From Raphanus sativus (taxonomy: Eukaryota > Streptophyta > Magnoliopsida > Brassicales > Brassicaceae), in the NCBI RefSeq assembly GCF_000801105.2, contig NW_026615355.1:1-64000 (forward strand): a DNA stretch of 64,000 nucleotides. Direction: 5' to 3'. Positions 13,001 through 21,929 of this stretch are shown piece after piece; the first letter of the stretch is position 1, and the number at the start of each line of letters is the position of its first letter. Below the pieces are notes generated by a model. It searched no databases. It saw nothing but the letters and a program-made list of their open reading frames with translations, and was not told the origin of the DNA. The position numbers and the translations under genes are program-made.

Positions 13001-15137
13001 CCATCTCCTTTTTGCAGATGATAGTCTTTTCTTTTGCAAGGCAGAATTAAGCCAATGCAAAGAGATCATGGACATTCTAGACATATATGGAAAAGCCTCA
13101 GGTCAAAGATTAAACACGTCAAAATCTTCCATGTTCTTTGGAAATCGAGTGGAGTCTTCTCGGAAAAAAGATATAAAAGAAGCGTTAGGGTTCTCTTCTG
13201 AAGGAGGCATGGGGATGTACCTTGGATTACCTGAACAAATTGGTGGTTCGAAGATGAAAGTGTTCTCTTTTGTACAAGATCGGCTCATTGGGCGAACAAA
13301 TAATTGGTCATCGAGACTTCTCTCGAAAGGAGGAAAAGAAGTCCAAATTAAATCGGTGGCTCAAGCAGTCCCGACTTATGTTATGTCATGCTACTTGCTC
13401 CCACAAGGTATTACTGATAAGCTCAGGAGCACGACTTCGAACTTTTGGTGGAGCTCAAAACAAAACAGCAGAGGTTTACATTGGATAGCGTGGGACGAAG
13501 TCTGTACTCCCAAAGATTTGGGAGGACTAGGTTTTCGAGATTTCCACGATTTCAACATAGCGCTTCTTGCAAAACAACTGTGGAGATTAATTCATTACCC
13601 AAACTCTTTACTGGCACGAATTCTAAAAGGAAGGTATTATCATCACACCTCTCCTTTAGAAGATCGACGGACATACTCACCATCATATGGATGGCGTAGT
13701 ATCATGGCAGCAAAACCTCTACTCCTCTCGGGTTTAAGGAAGACAATTGGATCGGGCAACGATACGAAAGTATGGAGTGAGCCTTGGGTTCCAGATTCAA
13801 GGGCGCGACCACCGAGACCTGCCGAACATATTGTCTACAGGCTCCCCCAGCTCCTTGTTCAGTCCTTTATTAAGGATGATACCAAGGAGTGGGATATACC
13901 ACTTTTGAGAGAATTCTTTCATCCTGATGATATACCTTTGATACTTGGGCTAAAACCTTCTCGCTCCCTATTACCAGATGGTTATGCTTGGAACCATACT
14001 AAGTCAGGAGTATATTCAGTTAAGACCGGTTATGATCTACTCCAATCAATGAAACGGAGTCTTACACACGATGTGGTTAGTGAACCGAGCTTCACGTGTC
14101 TTCTAAGCCATGTTTGGAAGATAAAAGCTCCAAGCAAGATGAAGCATTTCCTGTGGCAAGCTCTCTCGGGCTGTGTGGCAACAGCAGAGAGGCTCACTTA
14201 TAGACACCTGGGTACCGATAGGAGTTGTCCTAGATGTGCTGCCCCAGTGGAGTCGATTAATCATCTTCTTTTTGAGTGCCCCCCAGCCCTGCAGGTTTGG
14301 GCTTTATCGGACTATCCGTCCCTTCCGGGTTACTTCCCGAGTATATCTATATACCAAAACATGAACTTTCTGTTTTGGAAGACAAAAGAGGTGGCTCCCT
14401 TGAGACCACAACTCGATACCTTCCCATGGATCTGTTGGTACATCTGGAAGGCGAGGAACGACAAACTCTTCAATGGGAAAGTCGTATCCCCGATGGATAC
14501 TCTTCAACATGCGACACTCGAGGTCGAATGTTGGAGGACGGCTAACGAAAAAGAGGACGAAGAGGGAGAACATGACGGTACCCATTCTTCAGAAGTGGAG
14601 ACAGTGCCCCCTTGGATACCCCGAATCCCTACCTGCCGAATTGATGCTTCATGGATTGATAATGGCAGCGTTAGTGGCTTAGGGTGGAATTTCAAGGACC
14701 AAATGGGCTCTGTATCCTTTGGACAAAGGGCATGTAGCAGGAGCCTCTCAGCACTTCACGCTGAGATGGAAGGTTTACTCTGGGCAGCTTCATGTATGAG
14801 GAACATGAGGATCACCACGATAAGCTTCGAGACGGACTGCACGGATCTGGTGGACATGATTACGAATCCGGGGGAGTGGCCAGCATTTGCGACAGAGATC
14901 GGGATTTTCCAGGGCCTCCATGAATATTTTGAGGATGTGAGACTATCTCATATTCCTCGAAACATGAATGGACGGGCCGATGCTCTAGCTAAAGAAGCAA
15001 GAAAGAGAGGATACATTTTTTCCCATATAGATCAGACCCGGTCAGATGGAGAGACTCCACGGAGACTTGGCTCGTCGGACCACCACTTGATCTAGATAAG
15101 ATGGGCAGCTGACAAAAAAAAAAAAAAAAAAAAAAAA
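10062..15137 (+). mobile_element. LINE (L1-type non-LTR retrotransposon), nearly full length
   Basis: The element is bounded by a perfect 16-bp direct repeat, ATATAGCATTCACTAG, at 10046-10061 and 15138-15153. It ends in an A-tract (about 15114-15137) after GCAGCTGAC. These are the hallmarks of target-primed reverse transcription. One intact 1374-aa reading frame occupies 10971-15095. The 909 bp in front of it hold many short frames but no intact ORF1 with a zinc knuckle, so the element is either an ORF1-less family member or has lost ORF1. The perfect duplication, long A-tract and open ORF2 point to a young copy. Confidence 0.93.
10971..15095 (+). CDS. LINE ORF2: endonuclease, reverse transcriptase, RNase H (1374 aa)
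   Basis: The protein nicks target DNA and copies the element's RNA at the nick. Domains in order: apurinic-type endonuclease at about 1-230 (MNIVAWNCRGVG, FLSETKN, GDFNEI, GSDHRPV); reverse transcriptase at about 480-760 (EFRPISLCNVSYKIISK, TDMSKAYDRVEW, RGLRQGDPLSPFLF and the catalytic LLFADDSLFF near 681); a plant zf-RVT domain at about 1040-1110 (KMKHFLWQALSG, SCPRCAAPVESINHLLFECP); and a C-terminal RNase H at about 1220-1350 with its acidic residues in CRIDASW, ALHAEMEGLLW, FETDCTDL and NGRADALAKEA. There is no internal stop or frameshift. The first ATG opens directly on the endonuclease motif, so the start is well supported. The length fits plant L1 ORF2 proteins that carry RNase H. It may still be active in trans if ORF1 protein is supplied. 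Confidence 0.95.
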   Translation: MNIVAWNCRGVGADLTKEHLDELYHCFLPKFLFLSETKNNRHVLQNLQVSYGYDQVCTVEPRGRSGGLALFYMDDPLVTILYADTHMIDIETRFEGHAVFMTFVYGDPVVRHRDLVWERLSRMSTNRSGAWFMIGDFNEITGNHEKRGGRRRLESSFLPFRIMLENCGMLDFPYKGNSFSWVGRRSTGKVKCKLDRAVANEEWHALFGQSVVEFLRLWGSDHRPVLARIQSISRRTRKNFRFDKRWIGKPGFKEAVTSGWGQFDAIPVRNFHQKVTSCRNKISSWRKNNPTNSAVSIEELKNKIDLAEDDENSTTEELEDLRRQLIMAFREENSFWEQKSRDQWHKYGDRNTKFHHGITKQRRAQNRIISIKDKHGNLVEREIEVENVAVQYFRDLFSTSSPSEIDNSLRFISVKVTQADNGLLLEKPSEQEIRKALFDINPDKAPGPDGMTSRLFQRFWREMRQDIVKLVQDFFETGLFDPALNQTNICLIPKKKKPRDMSEFRPISLCNVSYKIISKLICKRLKRVIPRLISETQSAFVAKRLITDNILIAQENFHALRTNQRCRQDFMAIKTDMSKAYDRVEWNFISALMEKMGFDKRLVDLIMCCVTSVSYQVLVNGQPRGKILPKRGLRQGDPLSPFLFILCTESLISLLNGAEMEKKIIGLRVARASPRVSHLLFADDSLFFCKAELSQCKEIMDILDIYGKASGQRLNTSKSSMFFGNRVESSRKKDIKEALGFSSEGGMGMYLGLPEQIGGSKMKVFSFVQDRLIGRTNNWSSRLLSKGGKEVQIKSVAQAVPTYVMSCYLLPQGITDKLRSTTSNFWWSSKQNSRGLHWIAWDEVCTPKDLGGLGFRDFHDFNIALLAKQLWRLIHYPNSLLARILKGRYYHHTSPLEDRRTYSPSYGWRSIMAAKPLLLSGLRKTIGSGNDTKVWSEPWVPDSRARPPRPAEHIVYRLPQLLVQSFIKDDTKEWDIPLLREFFHPDDIPLILGLKPSRSLLPDGYAWNHTKSGVYSVKTGYDLLQSMKRSLTHDVVSEPSFTCLLSHVWKIKAPSKMKHFLWQALSGCVATAERLTYRHLGTDRSCPRCAAPVESINHLLFECPPALQVWALSDYPSLPGYFPSISIYQNMNFLFWKTKEVAPLRPQLDTFPWICWYIWKARNDKLFNGKVVSPMDTLQHATLEVECWRTANEKEDEEGEHDGTHSSEVETVPPWIPRIPTCRIDASWIDNGSVSGLGWNFKDQMGSVSFGQRACSRSLSALHAEMEGLLWAASCMRNMRITTISFETDCTDLVDMITNPGEWPAFATEIGIFQGLHEYFEDVRLSHIPRNMNGRADALAKEARKRGYIFSHIDQTRSDGETPRRLGSSDHHLI

Positions 15138-15341
15138 ATATAGCATTCACTAGAAAAACTTTTGTACATGTTATTTGAGTTTAGTATCAACTATCAAGTA
15201 AAAAACACTATCAATCTTCCTAGGATTAATATGATTGATCACTAAAACCGGTTCTTAAAAAATGTACTCTCATTTATCACTACTTTGTTTTAGCCCAAAA
15301 GCTTATTTCGAAAGATAAGTTTCCAATAAAATAGATATATA

Positions 15342-15589
15342 CTCCCTCCGCTCCTGAAAGTAGGATTTTTTAGATTTTATTTTTGTTCCACAAAGATAGA
15401 TTTTCTATATTTTAAGGTACTTTTGTATAGATCATTAATTGTGAATATTTGAACTGATTAAATTTTATTGGTAGATAGTTGTTGGAAATTGTATAAAAAG
15501 ATAAATAATAAACTAAAATTACCAATATTTATTATAGTCTTAATAAACATGAAAACTCTAGAAAATCTTACTTTCAGAAATGGAGGGAG
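15342..15589. mobile_element. Stowaway-like MITE (248 bp)
   Basis: The ends are CTCCCTCCGCTCCTGAAAG and its inverse (CTTTCAGAAATGGAGGGAG). The inverted similarity continues inward for about 34 bases in all. A TA dinucleotide flanks each side (15340-15341 and 15590-15591). There is no coding capacity. This matches Tc1/mariner-related Stowaway MITEs. Confidence 0.85.
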
Positions 15590-16201
15590 TAGTTATTATA
15601 AATGCATAAAAGAATATGAGTTGCGTTTTTAATAAATATTTGGTCCATGAGAGTGGTTGGATTTGCTGCTTTCATTCTAAAAAGGTGAAATAAAGACAAA
15701 CCACATACTAGCCGAACCCACCTAATATTTAAAAAGTACAACTTTCTACTGAAATCAATGTCCTCTGTATTTACAAAATACTATAATACAGTATAATTCT
15801 TTTAAATTCGATATGCTAAGAGACTATAATATATTCCACTAAACTCCAAGAAGAAACATACGAAAGAAAAATCAAATTTACCCTTGAATGAATAAATTAA
15901 AATCCACTATATCCCCTATAAGATCTATATTTATTTAACTAATATCTTTATTTGATTGTTTTGTGTGGAAATGTCGATTTTTATATAAGGCTATAAAAGC
16001 CTCTCAATTATTATCAGCCGTTGATTCTAGATAATATAAACATTAACCTTTTTCATAACCTCTTTTTTACTGTTTAATATATTACCGAACTTTTTCCCTC
16101 CCCGCCAAAAACGGTTTGGAGATAATAGTATTTACAACTTTTCCCCTTACCAACTCTTATAATTACGAATTTACCCCTTACTGGGACAAAAAAAGGAAAA
16201 C
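15590..16201. other. Spacer at the 3' side of SMXL2
   Basis: AT-rich, no gene. It probably contains the 3' untranslated region and polyadenylation signals of the minus-strand SMXL2 gene, just right of the MITE. Confidence 0.5.
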
Positions 16202-16390
16202 TTAAACGACCACCGTTGTTACACTACTCGGAAGATAACCTCCGGAGAGTCGACCACTCATATCATCTTCTAGCTCAATCCTAACCACAAAATCTTCCAA
16301 AGAATACACTCGAGACTTAACACTATTCAAGCTCGAACCCATTGCTTCATCAAGCCATTCCTCTAAGCTAATCTTGCTGAGCCAAATCGC

Positions 16391-16900
16391 TGTAGACAGA
16401 GGAGACATGGTTAAGAAGCTTTGGAAATCAAAAGAGATGGTAACTTCAGAAACGTGTTCTGTTTCTGAAGTGGAGAAGAAGAATGAGACAATGGGCTTGA
16501 GAGAGAAGCTGGAAATTGATGAGAGTCCAAAAGCTGAAACAAGCTTCACTAAACACGGAATGGGCCTGCAAGAAACTGAAGTAAAGCCCATTCAGAAACA
16601 AACGGCAACGGCTCTCTCCACTGCAAAACGTGAAAACAAAAACAGAGAAAAGGACAAGACTTGTGGTCCTGCAGAGTACGGAAAAGGAGAAGAGATTGAG
16701 CTAAGGAACAGGTTTCAACAGCTGGAATCCAAGGGAGAGGAGTTGCCCTAATTGACAGCAAGGCATTAGTCTAGGGTTTCCTCTCTTTAGTATAAATAGA
16801 ACTCTTTCTGTGTAAAAACGTTCAAGCTTGAAATCAATGAAAAAGTTCAACTTTTATATCTCTCTGTTTTGAGTTACAAATAGATCTCCCTCTGCTTTCA
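16391..16900 (+). repeat. 5' LTR of the copia element
   Basis: Starts TGTAGACAGAGG and ends CTGCTTTCA. A TATA-like TATAAATAG at about 16791 sits in the expected place for the LTR promoter. It also contains ATGGGCC and AGCCCAT motifs, which resemble plant TCP site II elements. The first 360 bases are open in one frame, which produces a short ORF here (16374-16751) that is not an independent gene. Confidence 0.95.
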
Positions 16901-16918
16901 TGGTATCAGAGCACAGTG
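16901..16918 (+). other. Primer-binding site (initiator Met-tRNA type)
   Basis: TGGTATCAGAGCACAGTG directly follows the 5' LTR. The first 12 bases match the 3' end of plant initiator methionine tRNA, the usual primer for copia elements. Confidence 0.85.
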
Positions 16919-16932
16919 AGCTTTCCTGAGCC

Positions 16933-19900
16933 ATGGATAACGCTTTAGATCTTTATTCTCATCCTCAGCTGGACATAGCCAACTGTGTTACTCTCAAGCT
17001 TACTGAAAGAAACTACATCCACTGGAAAAGGCAATTTGAATCTTTTTTGTCTGGTGTGGATCTGCTCGGCTTTGTCACTGGAACTTCTCCTGCTCCGGTT
17101 CCTCTGATTCATGTTCCTAATATCAACGGTGGCTATCGAGATGTACCCAACCCAGATTATCAGTTGTGGGTCAGATCTGACCAGATAGTCCAAGCTTGGC
17201 TTGTGGGCTCTCTCTCGGAAGACATTCTCAGTGTTGCCCTTGGGGCCAACACAGCTCAAGAGATTTGGATCTCTCTTGGTAACCACTTCAACAGAGTATC
17301 TTCGTCACGTTTGTTTGAGCTTCAACGTCGACTTCAAACTGTTACCAAGTCCAACAAGACCATGGTTGACTATCTTAAAGAGATAAAAGGGTTGTGTGAC
17401 CAGTTGAACTCTGTTGGCTCCCCTGTTTCTGAGAAGATGAAAGTCTTTGCAGCTTTGCAAGGGTTAGGAAAGGAGTACGAGCCTATCAAGACCAGCATAG
17501 AAGGTACCATGGATTCTCCTCTGCCTCCTTCCTTCGAAGACATTACTCCTCGCCTCACTGGGTTTGAAGATAGACTTAAGTCTTATGAAACCACTCAAAG
17601 CTCTGTGTCCCCACACTTGGCGTTTCATGTATCTTCAGGAGACCCTAACTTTCCTCAAAATAATCCCTATGCTCAACAAGCGCCTCACTTTACTCAGTAT
17701 CGTGGTCGAGGGGGTAACAGTGGTCGTTATGGTTACAGTCGAGGCAGAGGCTACTCTACTAGAGGTCGAGGCTTTCATCAACAAGTCTCCTCTTCAAACT
17801 CATCTACGCCTGGAGATGCAAACTCAAACAGACCTACTTGCCAGATTTGTGGTCGTTTTGGACACAATGCTCTGAAGTGCTACAGACGCTTTGACATATC
17901 CTTTCAGCACTCTGAACCGCCCACCGCAATGGCTGCTTTACACGTCTCTAATGATCTTCCAGCACCTGACCAAAATTACAACGGCACTGAGTGGTATCCT
18001 GATACTGCAGCTACTGCTCATGTGACGAACTCTCATCAGAATCTTCAGTACTCTCAGCAGTACTCTGGAAATGACTCGGTTATGGTGGCTGATGGTAACT
18101 TTCTGCCTATCACTCATGTAGGGTCAGTTCCATTACAGACTGCTTCTGGCTCTTCAGGTATATTGTCTCTCAAGGATGTTCTTGTTTGTCCAAACATATC
18201 GAAATCATTGCTTTCTGTATCCAAGATGACTGTTGATTATCCTTGTGAGTTCACCTTTGATTGTGATGGTGTGTATGTTAAGGACAAGCTCACCAAGCAA
18301 ATCCTGACTCAAGGAAGCAGGCTTAAGGATCTCTATCTCCTGGAAAACTCATCTTTTACAGCTTTCTACTCTGCTCGACAAGTTGCGGCTAGTGCTGAAA
18401 TATGGCATAGAAGATTGGGTCATCCAAGTGCTGAGATACTGCAACTTTTATCCAGAAGTCAAGTTATTAGCATCAATAAAAGCATGTCCAAGATCTGTGA
18501 CTCTTGTCAACTTGGCAAAAGTGCTAAACTTCCTTTCTCTAGTTCTGTTTATGAGGCTTCTAGACCACTTGAGAGGGTTCATTGTGACCTCTGGGGTCCC
18601 TCTCCTGTGTGTTCTGTACAAGGCTTTAAATATTATGTTGTGTTTGTGGACAATTTCTCTAGGTATTGTTGGTTTTATCCTCTGCGACTGAAGTCTGATT
18701 TTGTTCATATATTTATAATGTGGCAATCTCTGGTAGAGAAACAATTAAATCAGAAGATCTTAATGTTTCAAAGTGATGGAGGAGGTGAGTTTATAAGCTC
18801 CAAATTTGTAACTCATCTCTCCAACTGTGGCGTCAAACATCTGATTTCCTGTCCTCACACTCCCCAACAAAATGGGATAGCAGAGAGAAAGCACAGGCAC
18901 ATTACTGAACTTGGGCTTTCGATGATGTTTGATGGTAAAGTTCCTCAAATATACTGGGTGGAGGCTTTCTTTACTGCTAGTTTTCTCGGGAATCTTCTGC
19001 CTTCCTCATCTTTACCAGATCACAAGAGTCCATACGAGGTTCTGTTCAACAGAAAACCGGAGTACTCTGCCCTTCGCGTGTTCGGTAGCGCCTGCTATCC
19101 TTCACTTCGTCCATACGCTGCAAATAAGTTGGATCCAAAGTCATTACAGTGTGTTTTTCTTGGATACAATGAAAAATATAAGGGTTATAGATGTCTTCAT
19201 CCACCAACTGGGAGAGTCTATATAAATAGACATGTCTTGTTTGATGAACAGAGCATTCCTTTTGCCTCTACTTATTCCCATCTTCATCAACAATCCTCCT
19301 CTAAGCTGCTTTCTGCTTGGCAACAAAGCTATCTATCCACCTTTGGAGCAGGAAATTTACCTACTGGAAACGCTTCGAGTAATACTTTCTCTCAATCCTC
19401 TGTTTCTCGAAAGGCTGCAGGGTTTCAAACTGGAACTTCGTGTATACAGCCGGTGCCGCCAACAAAAGTGTTGATGACTCCTGCAGTTCCTTCAGTGCCT
19501 ACTAATACCAGTTCTGATGATCACTCTGTTGATCAACCAACTGGTCACTTCAGTTCTTCTGGTTCTTCTGTTTCAAATTCAGCTCAAAGATTATCTGTTC
19601 AGTTTGGCTCTCTGCCATCTGTCTCTCTTGGAAACTCCTCTGAGTCTGGAAATTTGGATTCTCTTAATGTTGATCCCAAATCTCACGTGGATCATCAACT
19701 GAGGTCTACAGCTCTAGAGAAATCAACCAGTTCTTCTCGTCATGATGATACAACGCAACAGGCAAATGAAGTTCCTCACCAATCTGTTCATCCTATGATC
19801 ACACGTTCTAAGGTGGGGATTACTAAACCAAACCCACGTTATGTTCTCTTTACAGTAACCTCTACACCTCAAGAACCAAGAACTGTTAAAGAAGCCCTCA

Positions 19901-21780
19901 AGCATCCTGGTTGGAACGCTGCGATGACTGAGGAAATGGTCTCCTTTGATGAAACTGATACTTTCACTCTGGTTCCTTATCATCCTGAGATGCATATTCT
20001 TGGTTGTCGATGGATTAATCGGGTGAAACTGAATGCTGATGGAACTGTCAAATGCCTACGATCTAGACTAGTAGTAAAAGGATATGATCAAGAAGAGGGG
20101 ATAGACTACATGGATACCTACAGCCCTGTGGTGAAGTCTCCTACAATCAGAGCTGTTCTACATCTAGCAACAGTTTATAAATGGGATATTCGGCAACTAG
20201 ATGTAAAGCATGCTTTTCTTTATGGAGACTTGACTGAAACAGTATATATGCATCAACCACCGGGGTTTATTAATCCTGAGAAACCAGCTCATGTTTGCAA
20301 ACTAAACAAAGCAATATATGGATTGAAACAAGCGCCCAGAGCTTGGTTCAATAAATTCAGTGATTTTCTGTTGGCCTTTGGATTTATTTGCAGCATCAGA
20401 GATCCTTCTCTCTTTATATATCACCACAATGGTGATATTATTCTTCTTTTGCTTTATGTGGATGACATAGCTTTGACAGGAAGCAACAAAGTTCTTATTG
20501 ATACTCTGCTCGAAGCTCTTAATAAAGAGTTCAAGATGAAAGATTTGGGTCTGTTTCATTATTTTCTGGGTCTTCAAGCAACTTTTACTTCGAATGGGAT
20601 GTTCTTGAATCAAGAAAAATATGCAGAAGATCTCCTGCATATCTCTGGAATGTCTGGTTGTACTCCTGTGACAACTCCACTGCCGCTTCAGCTCAACAGA
20701 GTTCCGGACACATCTGCGTTGTTTCCTCAGCCAACATATTTCAGAAGTTTGGCTGGGAAGCTTCAATATTTGACCTTAACAAGACCGGATATGCAGTTTG
20801 CTGTGAATTATATATGTCAAAAGATGCATGCTCCAACTGAGAATGACTTTCTTCTTCTCAAACGAGTTCTGCGATATCTTCGTGGAACATCTAACTATGG
20901 CATTACGTTTCAGTCTCAGACAGATTCAAAGGTCAGGGCATACAGCGACAGTGATTGGGGAGGTTGTCCCGATACTAGAAGATCTACTGGCGGGTTTTGT
21001 ACCTTCCTGGGATCTAACATCATCTCTTGGTCTGCTCAAAAACAGGAATCTGTCTCTCGAAGCTCCACGGAAGCAGAGTATAGAACTCTATCTGATACGG
21101 CTGCGGAAGTTGTTTGGCTCACAAATCTGTTAAGTGAAATTGGAGTTCCTTCTTCATCTCCTCCGGAACTGTTCTGTGATAATTTATCGGCGGTTTATCT
21201 TTCTGCAACTCCAGCAATGCACAAGAAATCAAAACATTTTGAAGTTAATTTTCATTTCGTGCGTGAGAAGGTAGCTATGGGGAAGCTTATCGTACATCAT
21301 ATTCCTGGATTACTTCAATTGGCAGATATTTTTACAAAGTCCTTGGCTTCACAAACCTATCAAGAACTCAGGTTCAAACTTGGTGTGGTCAATTCACCCA
21401 CACAAAGTTTGAGGGGGTATGTAGACAGAGGAGACATGGTTAAGAAGCTTTGGAAATCAAAAGAGATGGTAACTTCAGAAACGTGTTCTGTTTCTGAAGT
21501 GGAGAAGAAGAATGAGACAATGGGCTTGAGAGAGAAGCTGGAAATTGATGAGAGTCCAAAAGCTGAAACAAGCTTCACTAAACACGGAATGGGCCTGCAA
21601 GAAACTGAAGTAAAGCCCATTCAGAAACAAACGGCAACGGCTCTCTCCACTGCAAAACGTGAAAACAAAAACAGAGAAAAGGACAAGACTTGTGGTCCTG
21701 CAGAGTACGGAAAAGGAGAAGAGATTGAGCTAAGGAACAGGTTTCAACAGCTGGAATCCAAGGGAGAGGAGTTGCCCTAA
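16933..21780 (+). CDS. Copia gag-pol polyprotein (1615 aa) reading into the 3' LTR
   Basis: A single polyprotein makes the particle protein, protease, integrase and reverse transcriptase. Parts in order: gag with zinc knuckle CQICGRFGHNALKC (about 302-315); protease WYPDTAATAH (about 354), a DTA variant of the usual D-S/T-G; pre-integrase HRRLGHPSAEIL (about 490); integrase with its acidic residues in HCDLWGP, FQSDGGGEF and QQNGIAERKH (about 549, 613, 649); reverse transcriptase with LDVKHAFLYGD and the catalytic LLYVDDIALTGS (about 1174); RNase H with YSDSDWGG and SSTEAEYR. No stop or frameshift interrupts it. Pol should end near SPTQSLRG (about 1494), but the frame stays open through the purine tract and another roughly 120 codons of LTR, ending at 21778-21780. 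The ATG at 16933 lies 14 bases after the primer-binding site. Confidence 0.95.
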   Translation: MDNALDLYSHPQLDIANCVTLKLTERNYIHWKRQFESFLSGVDLLGFVTGTSPAPVPLIHVPNINGGYRDVPNPDYQLWVRSDQIVQAWLVGSLSEDILSVALGANTAQEIWISLGNHFNRVSSSRLFELQRRLQTVTKSNKTMVDYLKEIKGLCDQLNSVGSPVSEKMKVFAALQGLGKEYEPIKTSIEGTMDSPLPPSFEDITPRLTGFEDRLKSYETTQSSVSPHLAFHVSSGDPNFPQNNPYAQQAPHFTQYRGRGGNSGRYGYSRGRGYSTRGRGFHQQVSSSNSSTPGDANSNRPTCQICGRFGHNALKCYRRFDISFQHSEPPTAMAALHVSNDLPAPDQNYNGTEWYPDTAATAHVTNSHQNLQYSQQYSGNDSVMVADGNFLPITHVGSVPLQTASGSSGILSLKDVLVCPNISKSLLSVSKMTVDYPCEFTFDCDGVYVKDKLTKQILTQGSRLKDLYLLENSSFTAFYSARQVAASAEIWHRRLGHPSAEILQLLSRSQVISINKSMSKICDSCQLGKSAKLPFSSSVYEASRPLERVHCDLWGPSPVCSVQGFKYYVVFVDNFSRYCWFYPLRLKSDFVHIFIMWQSLVEKQLNQKILMFQSDGGGEFISSKFVTHLSNCGVKHLISCPHTPQQNGIAERKHRHITELGLSMMFDGKVPQIYWVEAFFTASFLGNLLPSSSLPDHKSPYEVLFNRKPEYSALRVFGSACYPSLRPYAANKLDPKSLQCVFLGYNEKYKGYRCLHPPTGRVYINRHVLFDEQSIPFASTYSHLHQQSSSKLLSAWQQSYLSTFGAGNLPTGNASSNTFSQSSVSRKAAGFQTGTSCIQPVPPTKVLMTPAVPSVPTNTSSDDHSVDQPTGHFSSSGSSVSNSAQRLSVQFGSLPSVSLGNSSESGNLDSLNVDPKSHVDHQLRSTALEKSTSSSRHDDTTQQANEVPHQSVHPMITRSKVGITKPNPRYVLFTVTSTPQEPRTVKEALKHPGWNAAMTEEMVSFDETDTFTLVPYHPEMHILGCRWINRVKLNADGTVKCLRSRLVVKGYDQEEGIDYMDTYSPVVKSPTIRAVLHLATVYKWDIRQLDVKHAFLYGDLTETVYMHQPPGFINPEKPAHVCKLNKAIYGLKQAPRAWFNKFSDFLLAFGFICSIRDPSLFIYHHNGDIILLLLYVDDIALTGSNKVLIDTLLEALNKEFKMKDLGLFHYFLGLQATFTSNGMFLNQEKYAEDLLHISGMSGCTPVTTPLPLQLNRVPDTSALFPQPTYFRSLAGKLQYLTLTRPDMQFAVNYICQKMHAPTENDFLLLKRVLRYLRGTSNYGITFQSQTDSKVRAYSDSDWGGCPDTRRSTGGFCTFLGSNIISWSAQKQESVSRSSTEAEYRTLSDTAAEVVWLTNLLSEIGVPSSSPPELFCDNLSAVYLSATPAMHKKSKHFEVNFHFVREKVAMGKLIVHHIPGLLQLADIFTKSLASQTYQELRFKLGVVNSPTQSLRGYVDRGDMVKKLWKSKEMVTSETCSVSEVEKKNETMGLREKLEIDESPKAETSFTKHGMGLQETEVKPIQKQTATALSTAKRENKNREKDKTCGPAEYGKGEEIELRNRFQQLESKGEELP
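21411..21419 (+). other. Polypurine tract
   Basis: GAGGGGGTA immediately before the 3' LTR, after AAGTTT. It would prime plus-strand synthesis. It is also translated as part of the open gag-pol frame. Confidence 0.7.
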
Positions 21781-21929
21781 TTGACAGCAAGGCATTAGTC
21801 TAGGGTTTCCTCTCTTTAGTATAAATAGAACTCTTTCTGTGTAAAAACGTTCAAGCTTGAAATCAATGAAAAAGTTCAACTTTTATATCTCTCTGTTTTG
21901 AGTTACAAATAGATCTCCCTCTGCTTTCA
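21420..21929 (+). repeat. 3' LTR of the copia element
   Basis: Same length and, as read, same sequence as the 5' LTR. On the minus strand its last 67 bases are read as extra codons after the broken SMXL2 exon, with a stop at 21863-21865. Confidence 0.95.

Larger units (their letters stand above)
16391..21929 (+). mobile_element. Ty1-copia LTR retrotransposon, intact (5539 bp)
   Basis: Two direct 510-bp LTRs (16391-16900 and 21420-21929) begin TG and end CA. Every position compared is offset by the same 5029 bases and I saw no difference between them. A 5-bp target duplication ATCGC flanks the element (16386-16390, 21930-21934). A primer-binding site follows the left LTR and a purine tract precedes the right one. 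One gag-pol frame is open from end to end. The domain order (integrase before reverse transcriptase) makes it copia. It lies in the last exon of the SMXL2 gene, in the opposite orientation. Identical LTRs and intact coding mean a very recent insertion. Confidence 0.96.

Noticed and set aside
16374..16751. 125-codon frame at the left copia LTR
   Set aside because: It is the LTR part of the gag-pol readthrough frame, repeated at 21420-21780. Only the first few codons are host sequence, so it is not a separate gene.
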